NCBI RefSeq assembly: GCF_037176765.1
Contig: NC_090023.1
Coordinates: 101,898,366 to 101,962,365 of the forward strand
Origin: Anolis sagrei
Lineage: Eukaryota; Chordata; Lepidosauria; Squamata; Anolidae
Direction: 5' to 3'
Length of the DNA: 64,000 nt
Shown here: one piece after another, positions 56,986-64,000 of the stretch
Numbering within the stretch: position 1 is the stretch's first letter
Layout: every line of letters begins with the position of its first letter
Notes under the pieces: model-generated
What the model saw: the letters and a program-made list of their open reading frames with translations, nothing else
Databases searched by the model: none
Told to the model about the DNA's origin: nothing
Program-made: the position numbers and the translations under genes

Positions 56986-57235
56986 CCCTGCCGCACACAC
57001 ACACGCAACCCCACGCTCCATCACTCCCCCCGCCGCCGCACACACACACGCAACCCCACGCTCCATCACTCCCCCCACCGCCACACACACACGCAACCCC
57101 ACTCCCTCCGCCGCCGCACACACACACGCAACCCCACTCCCGCCGCCGCCGCACACACACACGCAACCCCAGGCTCCATCACTCCCCCCGCCGCTGCACA
57201 CACACACGCAACCCCACGCTCCATCACTCCCCTGC
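56986..57235. repeat. CA/GC-rich minisatellite
   Basis: A unit near 40-47 bp built on 'cacacacacgcaaccccacg' and 'ctccatcactccccccgccg' repeats about five to six times. On the minus strand it gives alternating TG runs and G runs. Confidence 0.88.
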
Positions 57236-57304
57236 CCCAATCTTACCTCCTTTTACTTCAGGCCACCTCCAAACCCCACCCCGCCCCTTCCCACCCTGTC
57301 AAAA

Positions 57305-57597
57305 TCTAGGAAAGACAGGAATGAAGGAAAGAAGGAAGAAAGAGAAAGGGGGTAAAGAAAAAGGGGGAAGGAAGGAAAGTTAGAGGAAGAAGAAAAGGAA
57401 AGAAAAGGAAAGATGGAAGGAAAGAAAAGAGAGACAGCAGAAGAGAAAGAAAAAGGGGGAAGGAAGGAAAGAGATAGAGAAAGAAGAGGAGAAGGAAAGA
57501 TGGGAAGGAAGGAAGGAAGGAAGGAAGGAAGGAGGGAGGGAGGGAGGGAGGGAGGGAGGGAGGGAGGGAGGGAAAGAAGGAGAGAAAGAGGGAAGGT
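57305..57597. repeat. Polypurine tract
   Basis: About 290 bp of nearly pure purine on the plus strand with (GGAA)n and (GGGA)n cores. A second, less pure tract lies at 57740-57925. Confidence 0.92.
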
Positions 57598-57598
57598 T

Positions 57599-57620
57599 GG
57601 CCACAGCAACGCGTGGCGGG
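57599..57620 (+). other. Internal copy of the Helitron terminal hairpin
   Basis: GGCCACAGCAACGCGTGGCG repeats the true 3' hairpin of 57986-58007, but is followed by 'ggtaaagg' rather than a CTAG end. Its partner in copy 2 lies at about 60803-60824. Confidence 0.8.
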
Positions 57621-58159
57621 TAAAGGTTGTTATTTCTATTATTATTATTATGCTATTGTTCCTATGAGACCCTTTTAGGGGGAATGGGAGAGGTGTCAGG
57701 TCCCAGAGGCAATGCATTGCATTACTGTTATTGTTATGATGGTGGTGAAATAAAAGGAAATAAAAAGTGAAAGAAGGAAGCAAACAGGGAGGGAAGAAAG
57801 GCAAAGGAAGAAAGGGGGAGGGAATGAAGGAAAGAGAGAAGGGTGAAACCAAGTAGTGAAAGAAAGAAAGAGGTAGAGAAGGAAGAAAGGAGAGAAAGGG
57901 GGAGGAAAAGGGGGAAGGAATAGGTAGGGACCTCTCTTGCATAATAGTCCAGATATCTACCTCAACTTTGATAAGTTTTACTATAGGCCACAGCAACGCG
58001 TGGCAGGGCACAGCTAGTAAACTATAATCGAAGCTGTTTCCATTACAAAGTGTATTATACAGGAGAGCATTTTCAGTTTATTACAGTTCATTACGTTCAT
58101 ACTGAGTAGAAAAGACAGTGACCATTGATCTTTCAGTAATATCGTAGGTGCCCAGATTG

Positions 58160-60295
58160 ATACACGAGCTTCTGTCACTACACTAGTACCAGTGACCAAA
58201 GAGGTTCTCTTGCAAATCCTGCGACAACAAACCAAGGATGAGCATGCAGCACTGCCTAGTTTGGATGAAGTCAGCAAAGCCATCAGCCAACTAAAAAATA
58301 ACAAAACCAGTGGACCTGATGGGATCCCTACTGAAATTTTTAAAGAGGGTGGAATGGAGCTGACACAACAACTTCACCAGCTCATTGAAACAGTGTGGGC
58401 AACTGAAAAAAATCCCTGCAGACTTCAAGGGCGCCATCATCATCACCCTTTCCTGAAAGGGGGAAGAACAGACTGTAGAAACTTATTTTCTAACCTCTGT
58501 TGGAAAATCTTCACAAGAATCCTTGAGAAGGTTGAATGATGCTGACACCTGGCACCTGTGAATTGACAGCAGTTAGTTTTATCTACTGTTGTTTTAAAAT
58601 TGTATTGTTTTGATTTTAATATGTGCTGACAGGGGGTTGTTGTTAAAATTTTATGTGACTTGTTTTATACTTTTGTACAGTTTTTACCAGTTGTATGTTA
58701 TATGTGCACCCTGGTGTGCTTAGTAAGCCGCCCCAAGTCCATTTGGGGAGATGATGGCAGGATATAAATAAAGTATTATTATTATTATTATTATTATCCT
58801 TGCAAACTGCCTTGCAAACTGCCTTTTTCAGAAGACATCTTCCTGGAATCCCAGGATGGCTTCCGGCCCTCCAGGGGAACAGTGGATATGATCTTCATTG
58901 CATGACAGCTCCAAGAAAAATGCAGGAAACAAAAGCAACCTCTGTATATGGCAATCATTGATCTTGCAGAGGCATTCAACACAGTGAATCGCAGTGCTTT
59001 CTGAACCATCCTCCTAAAAATCAAATGCCCTGATAAATTCATAAATATCCTGCAGCTCCTCCATTATGTCATGATAGCAACAGTCTTGGGCAACAATGGC
59101 TCTCAAATTGACCCATTTAAGGTGGAATCAGGTGACAGACAGGGATGTGTTATTGCCCCAACCTTCTTTTCCTTCTCCATCGCTATGATACTGCACCTTG
59201 TTGATGGGAAACTTTCTACCAGCGTGGAAATCATATATTGGACCAGTGGCAAGCTATTTAACCTCAGCAGACTGAAGGCCAAAACCAAGGTAACAACAAC
59301 ATCTGTTACCAAACTCCACTATGTTGATAATAATGTAGTCTGTATTCAGTCAGTAGAAGAGCTACATGCCACTATAAACACCTTTGCAGAAGCATACAGA
59401 AAACTTGGCTTCTTACTGAACATCGAGAAAACCAAAGTGCTTTTTCAGGAAGCACCAGCCAATCTCTCCGCAATGTCAGAAATACAGCTTAATGGTGTAA
59501 CATTAGAACATGTTGACCATTTCCATTACCTTGACAGCCACCTCTCCACAAAAGTCAGCCTCGACACTGAAATGCAACACTGTCTGAGCTCTTCGAGTGC
59601 AGCAGTTTTTCAAATTAAACGAGAGTGTTTGAGGATCAGGACATTCATAAGGATACCAAGATACTTGTTTATAAAGCTAATGTCCTCCTAACCCTGTCAG
59701 ATGCCTTTGAAACATGGACCATCTACAGATGTCACATTCAACTTCTGAAATGATTCCATCAATGTTGCCTCCGAAAATCCTGCAAATTTCTTGGGAAGAT
59801 AGGTGGACAGATGTCAGCATACTGGAAGAAGCAAAGACCTCCAGCATTGAAGCAATGCTCCTCTGCCATCAACTTCACTGGACTGGCCACATTGTGCAAA
59901 TGCCCAATCACTCTCTCCCAAAGCAGTTAGTATACTCTCAACTCAAGAATGGAAAATGAAATGTTCGTGGACAGAAAAAGAGATTTAAAGATGGGCTTAA
60001 AGCTAACCTTAAAAACTGTGGCATAGACACCGAGAACTGGGAAGCCCTGGCCCTCGAGCATTCAAACTGGAGGCCAGCTGTTACCAAAACTGCTGTAGAA
60101 TTCAAAGAGTCACAAAAGGAGGGTGAAAGGGAGAAACATGTCAAGAGGAAGGCAAGTCAAGCCAATCCTGATCGGGACAGCCTTTCATCTGGAAATCAAT
60201 GTTCTTGCTGCAAAATAATGTGCAGATCAAAAATAGGTATCTACAGTCACCTACAGGCCCACCACCAAGACCCGTGGAATGAGTGATAGCCTATG
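58160..60295 (+). mobile_element. Decayed RTE-type LINE with C-terminal zinc finger
   Basis: Pieces of a reverse transcriptase appear in order: EVSKAISQLKNNKTSGPDGI, FLESQDGFRPSRGTVDMIF, LYMAIIDLAEAFNTVNR, GDRQGCVIAPTFFSF, a YVDNN remnant of YADD, and KLGFLLNIEKTKVLF. After these comes a region with WTGHIVQMPNHSLPKQLVYS, and the frame ends in a C2H2 finger CSCCKIMCRSKIGIYSHLQA, H. The endonuclease part is absent. Several stops and frame changes occur. The clade is close to RTE/BovB-like elements by motif wording, but not certain. An L2 tail interrupts it at 58536-58798. Confidence 0.82.
58536..58798 (+). mobile_element. L2-like LINE tail inserted in the RTE-type LINE
   Basis: It contains 'gtaagccgccccaagtccat', 'ggatataaataaagtattat' and (ATT)n. 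The RTE frame stops just before it (FTRILEKVE) and resumes just after it, so it is an insertion. Only 3' UTR remains. Confidence 0.8.
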
Positions 60296-60408
60296 ATGGC
60301 CACGAGTGATAGCCTATGATAATGACACCAGCACCTACTTCATGGTAGTTGCCATCAATTTATTACACATTTATTGCAGATATATAAACATCACTCGTTT
60401 ATATATAA
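60296..60408. other. Short AT-rich spacer
   Basis: The phrase 'gagtgatagcctatgat' is tandemly duplicated at 60280-60320. No further feature. Confidence 0.5.
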
Positions 60409-60824
60409 CTAGCTGTGCCCTGCCACGCGTTGCTGTGGCCTATAGTAAAACTTATCAAAGTTGAGGTAGATATCTGGACTATTATGAAAGAGAGGTACCT
60501 ACCTATTCCTTCCCCCTTTCTCTCCTTTCTTCCTTCTCTACCTCTTTCTTTCTTTCCTTCTTTCACTACTTGGTTTCATCCTTTTCTCTTTCCTTCATTC
60601 CCTCCCCCTTTCTTCCTTTGCCTTTCTTCCCTCCCTGTTTGCTTCCTTCTTTCGCTTTTTATTTCCTTTTATTTCACCACCATCATAACAATAACAATAA
60701 TGCAATGCATTGCCTCCGGGACCTGACACCTCTCCCATTCCCCCTAAAAGTGTCTCATAGGAATAATAGCATCATAATAATCATAGAAATAACAACCTTT
60801 ACCCGCCACGCATTGCTGTGACCA

Positions 60825-61240
60825 ACCTTCCCTCTTTCTCTCCTTCTTTCCCTCCTTCCTTCCTTCCCTCCCATCTTTCCTTCTCCTCTTCCTTCTCTAT
60901 CTCCTTCCTTCCCCCTTTTTCTTTCTCTTCTGGCCTCTTTCCTTCCTTCTCTCTTTCCTTCTTTCCTTCCCTCCCTCTTTCTCTACATCTTTCCCCTTCC
61001 TTCACTCCCTCTTTCCTTCCTTCATTCCCTTTTTTCTTTCCTTCTCTCCTTCCTTCCCCCTTTTTCTTTCTCTTCTGGTCTCTTTTCTTCCTTCTCTCTT
61101 TCCTTCTTTCCTTCCCTCCCTCTTTCTCTACATCTTCCTCCTTCCTTCACTCCCTCTTTCCTTCTTTCATTCCCTTTTTTCTTTCCTTCTCTCCTTCCTT
61201 CCTTCCCCCTTTTTCTTTCCCTCCCTCTGTCTCTCATTTC
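60825..61240. repeat. Polypyrimidine tract
   Basis: About 415 bp of nearly pure C/T on the plus strand, rich in CTTTCCTTC and CTTCCTTCC. It includes an internal duplication of about 120 bp ('ccctttttctttctcttctgg' relatives at 60910 and 61065). It corresponds to the shorter purine tract of copy 1. Confidence 0.92.
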
Positions 61241-61284
61241 TTGCGGTGGGGTTTGGAGGTGGCGTGAAGTAAAAGGAGGTAAGA

Positions 61285-61530
61285 TTGGGGCAGGCGAGTG
61301 ATGGAGCGTGAGGTTGTGTGTGTGTGTGCGGCAGCGGGGGGAGTGATGGAGCGTGGGGTTGCGTGTGTGTGTGCGGCAGCGGGGGGGAGTGGGGTTGCGC
61401 GTGTGTGTGTGGCGGTGGGGGAGAGATGGAGCGTGGGGTTGCGTGTGTGTGTGCGGCGGGGGGAGTGATGGAGCGTGGGGTTGTGTGTGTGCGTGCGGTG
61501 GGGGTGTGTGTGTGCGGGAAGCGGCGCGGC
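61285..61530. repeat. TG/GC-rich minisatellite of copy 2
   Basis: A unit near 45-50 bp, 'gtgatggagcgtggggttgc' plus TG and G runs, repeats about five times. It mirrors 56986-57235. Confidence 0.88.
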
Positions 61531-61617
61531 GGGGCTTGGAGTGGGCATGGCTTCCGCAGAGGGAACTGTGTGCGCGCGCCAGGGAACTTGCGGCTGGGCA
61601 CCAATGCGCATGCTCAG

Positions 61618-62395
61618 TTGTTTTGCCGTTTTGTGAGTGTGTTGTTGTGTTGTTTTTCATTTTGAGTAGATATGTTTGTACCTTATGGGTTGTGTTATGG
61701 GCATGGGAATTTTGGTTAAGTTTCGTTGGGGGGTTTGTGAGTTTTGTTGATTTGCCGTTTTGTGAGTGTGTTGTTGTGTTGTTTTTCATTTTGAGTAGAT
61801 ATGTTTGTACCTTGTGGGTTGTGTTATGGGCATGGCAATTTTGGTTAAGTTTCGTTGGTTTTTTTTGAGTTTTGTTGTTTTGCCGTTTTGTGAGTGTGTT
61901 GTTGTGTTGTTTTTCATTTTGAGTAGATATGTTTGTACCTTGTGGGTTGTGTTATGGGCATGGCAATTTTGGTTAAGTTTCGTTGGGGGTTTTTGAGTTT
62001 TGTTGTTTTGCCGTTTTGTGAGTGTGTTGTTGTGTTGTTTTTCATTTTGAGTAGATATGTTTGTACCTTGTGGGTTGTGTTATGGGCATGGCAATTTTGG
62101 TTAAGTTTCGTTGGGGGTTTTTGAGTTTTGTTGTTTTGCTGTTTTGTGAGTGTGTTGTTGTGTTGTTTTTCATTTTGAGTAGATATGTTTGTACCTTGTG
62201 GGTTGTGTTATGGGCATGGCAATTTTGGTTAAGTTTCGTTGGGTTTTTTTGAGTTTTGTTGTTTTGCCGTTTTGTGAGTGTGTTGTTGTGTTGTTTTTCA
62301 TTTTGAGTAGATATGTTTGTACCTTGTGGGTTGTGTTATGGGCATGGCAATTTTGGTACAGTTTCGTTGGGGGGTTTTTGAGTTTTGTTTCCTCG
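61618..62395. repeat. 128-bp minisatellite, about 6 units
   Basis: 'ttttgccgttttgtgagtgt' recurs at about 61621, 61752, 61880, 62008, 62136 and 62264, always with 'gagtagatatgtttgtacct' and 'ttttggttaagtttcgttgg'. Units differ by few bases, implying recent expansion. Confidence 0.93.
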
Positions 62396-62599
62396 TTGGA
62401 TGCCCCTAACAAATTTATATATATAGATTAGCAGAAATAATTGGGACACATTTTATATCCTGCTTCCTTGGTTTGCACAAGAGCCTTCAATCTCACTTTA
62501 TATTCCCCTAATACTTTTATATAATTAATTTAGAATTTGAATTTGCTACTTAAACAATCTTTGGCCCAGTTTTATTTTTTCCAGGAGTTTATTTAGATT

Positions 62600-62742
62600 T
62601 TGGCCCCTTCCACACAGCTGTATAAAATTCACATTGAAGTGGATTATATGGCAGTCTGGATTCAGATAACCCACTTCAAAGCACATAATTTGGATTATCA
62701 GATTTGATATTCTGGGTTATATCAATATGAGAAAGGGCCCTT
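62600..62742. repeat. GGCCCCTTCCACACAGC MITE copy
   Basis: 'ggccccttccacacagctgt', a central 'cagataacccacttcaaagc' and the end 'tgagaaagggccc' match the family of 3459-3609. Confidence 0.8.
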
Positions 62743-62829
62743 ATAGGCTGTCCCATCATGATATTTTGGAGCAGCCAATGAAAGCAACCCAGCAAAATAT
62801 ATGATAAATCATATTTAAAAATTGAAAAT

Positions 62830-62903
62830 TATAACTTTCCTGCTTCTTAGCAGGGGGTTGGACTGGATGGCCCACAAGGTCTCTTCCAACTCTGATTCTA
62901 TGA
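62830..62903 (+). mobile_element. CR1 LINE 3' end fragment
   Basis: 'gcagggggttggactggatg', 'gcccacaaggtctcttccaa' and 'ctctgattctatga' are the CR1 3' end and its octamer tail. Confidence 0.88.
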
Positions 62904-63206
62904 AAATCCCTACACACTTTAATCATGTCGTCCTGATCTTCAAAGGTACACAGACAAATAATATGCTAGAATAAAACTCATTTCTGTGATCTGTCAGGTT
63001 CACGTAAATCATAATTTATCCAACTGTCTCATTATTCAGCTATCTAGCTTCTTGGCTTGATCAAAATGGTAAATGGTAATGAAAAACTCTGTGGTTGTAC
63101 CACTAATGGAAGCACCCGTGTATATACAGTATAAAACTGCACTGTAGCTTACATCTGAACCTGCTTAATGAGGGAGTTATAATTGTAAACATAATATAAT
63201 CATATA

Positions 63207-63270
63207 CAGGTTGAGTACCCCTTATCCAAAATACTTGGGATACGAAGTACTTTGGATTTTGAATTTTAAT
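63207..63270 (+). mobile_element. Tigger/pogo-like MITE, 5' end fragment
   Basis: CAGGTTGAGTACCCCTTATC after a TA, then 'ccaaaatacttgggatacga', matches the start of the copy at 51341-51666 and is nearer to the presumed consensus. Confidence 0.7.
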
Positions 63271-63335
63271 AGATTTAGGGTAGTCAGTGTTGATCAGTTT
63301 GGTTATATAGAAAATCACATTTAGTCCATCTAGAC

Positions 63336-63568
63336 CAGATATCCTCAAATCTTTTAACCAGAAAGCTGGTTCACAGGTCCTCAGATGGTTGGGAGGGCCA
63401 GATCATGGTTTGAAGAAAAAAATGAACGAATTCTCTTATTTGTAGTGCAAAACAACATGAAAGAACAATATTTAAAATGAAGAACAATTTTAACCAAGAA
63501 ACGTTCCAGTATTTTTAATAGGAAGTATGGCTCTGCGTTTGGCTGATGAGATAGCCAAGTTAGTTAGA

Positions 63569-63603
<35 letters not shown>

Positions 63604-63703
63604 GTGCTTTCAAGTCGTTTCAGACTTTTGGCAACTCTAAGTAAGTCTAAAGTTTAGGATGGGCGGGGACAGGTGAGTGTAGGTCTTAGTTTGAGGACCC
63701 CTG
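63336..63703. mobile_element. Non-autonomous hAT, sister of the copy at 46070
   Basis: It starts 'cagatatcctcaaatctttt' and ends 'ttagtttgaggacccctg'. Target duplications atctagac (63328-63335) and atctagat (63704-63711) differ by one base. An internal (TTG)n run at about 63570-63601 has expanded relative to the sister copy. Confidence 0.87.
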
Positions 63704-63711
63704 ATCTAGAT

Positions 63712-64000
63712 CATTTTTTGGAATTTTTCGGAATTTTAAAAAACAATCAGAACATAAAACATATTTACAAAAAATAAATTCAAAACGTTTGGAAAATGGG
63801 AGCCCCCGAACTTTTATTTTTTTATTAGATTTTTATTTATTAATAGTGCAATAGTGTTTATTACCTTTGACTCTCAAATTCATGGATAACAGATAAAAAC
63901 AGATATTTTTATTTTTCTCTTCAAATGTTATTTTTCTTAAAGCTATTTCTCTGATAGGGTTGCTTGATTCATAGATGTGAATAATAGAATGTGATGTGTA
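63712..64000. other. AT-rich DNA
   Basis: No feature recognised up to the window end. Confidence 0.4.

Larger units (their letters stand above)
56430..58017 (+). mobile_element. Non-autonomous Helitron copy 1
   Basis: It starts TCTATATATATAAATTTGTT after an A and ends in 'gggcacagCTAG' before a T, with the GCCACAGCAACGCGTGGC terminal hairpin at about 57987-58004, which is the full Helitron signature. In order it holds three 128-bp minisatellite units (to 56855), a CpG-rich segment (56856-56985), a CA/GC minisatellite (56986-57235), purine tracts (57305-57597), an internal hairpin copy (57599-57620) and a second purine tract. There is no Rep/helicase. Length 1,588 bp. Copy 2 lies inverted at 60409-62427. 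Confidence 0.9.
60409..62427 (-). mobile_element. Non-autonomous Helitron copy 2, inverted
   Basis: On the minus strand it starts TCTATATATATAAATTTGTT (5' end at 62427) and ends in CTAG (60409-60412), with the hairpin reading 'gccacgcgttgctgtggc' on the plus strand just inside. The flanking bases again give A and T. The order of parts mirrors copy 1, but the 128-bp array has about six units and the pyrimidine tract is longer. Length 2,019 bp. The two 3' ends face each other across 2.39 kb. Confidence 0.9.

Noticed and set aside
57253-58011. 252-codon minus-strand frame and similar Pro/Ser/Phe-rich frames at 60415-61267
   Set aside because: They are translations of strand-pure purine/pyrimidine tracts, open only because these sequences rarely form stop codons.
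58160-60295. Helitron-captured gene between the two Helitron copies
   Set aside because: The segment is a decayed RTE-type LINE outside both Helitron boundaries, each of which ends properly with CTAG.
61618-62395. CRISPR-like regular direct repeats
   Set aside because: The units are 128 bp and contiguous with no spacers, inside a Helitron of a vertebrate genome.
61353-62431. Repeating hydrophobic open frames (63-171 codons) across the Helitron array that look like membrane proteins
   Set aside because: They are the 128-bp minisatellite read in one frame; the peptide repeats with the DNA unit and there is no promoter, start or domain support.

Overview
The window is repeat-dense, AT-rich vertebrate nuclear DNA. 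Its repeat set points to a squamate reptile, most likely an Anolis-type iguanian lizard. It holds tRNA-derived SINEs of the Sauria/ACA type, a near-complete L2-clade LINE and many L2 tails, CR1 and BovB/RTE-like LINE pieces, Penelope-like ends, Helitrons ending in CTAG, hAT elements with 8-bp target duplications (one SPIN-like), Tigger-like MITEs and several palindromic MITE families. The organism and family calls rest on sequence patterns known to the annotator; no database search was possible.

Layout. 1-4.5 kb: SINEs, MITEs and a BovB fragment inside a Tigger-like MITE. About 4.5-9.65 kb: an almost full-length L2 LINE with tandem-repeat 5' UTR, endonuclease and reverse transcriptase, broken once by a stop and once by a frameshift, sitting inside an unclassified poly-C-rich repeat. 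10-36 kb: non-coding DNA with nested transposons, Penelope-like ends, 5'-truncated L2 and CR1 tails, a probable LTR fossil, a SPIN-like fragment and a short Helitron. 36.6-37.6 kb: a strong CpG island with an AAGATGGCGGC box and a consensus splice donor. This is the only convincing host-gene signal and looks like the promoter and first exon of a plus-strand gene. 37.3-64 kb: probably the first intron and beyond of that gene. It carries a CR1 inside a MITE, several hAT copies with visible target duplications, a decayed L2, three weak candidate exons (50.2, 53.6 and 54.9 kb) and, at 56.4-62.4 kb, two Helitron copies in inverted orientation around a decayed RTE-type LINE.

The most unusual structure is this 6-kb Helitron pair. 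Each copy carries a 128-bp minisatellite (3 versus 6 units), a CpG-rich segment, a CA/GC-rich minisatellite, long purine/pyrimidine tracts and an internal second copy of the Helitron terminal hairpin, which suggests terminator read-through in the family's history. No complete host protein could be identified. Most open frames are spurious readings of repeats or GC-rich DNA.
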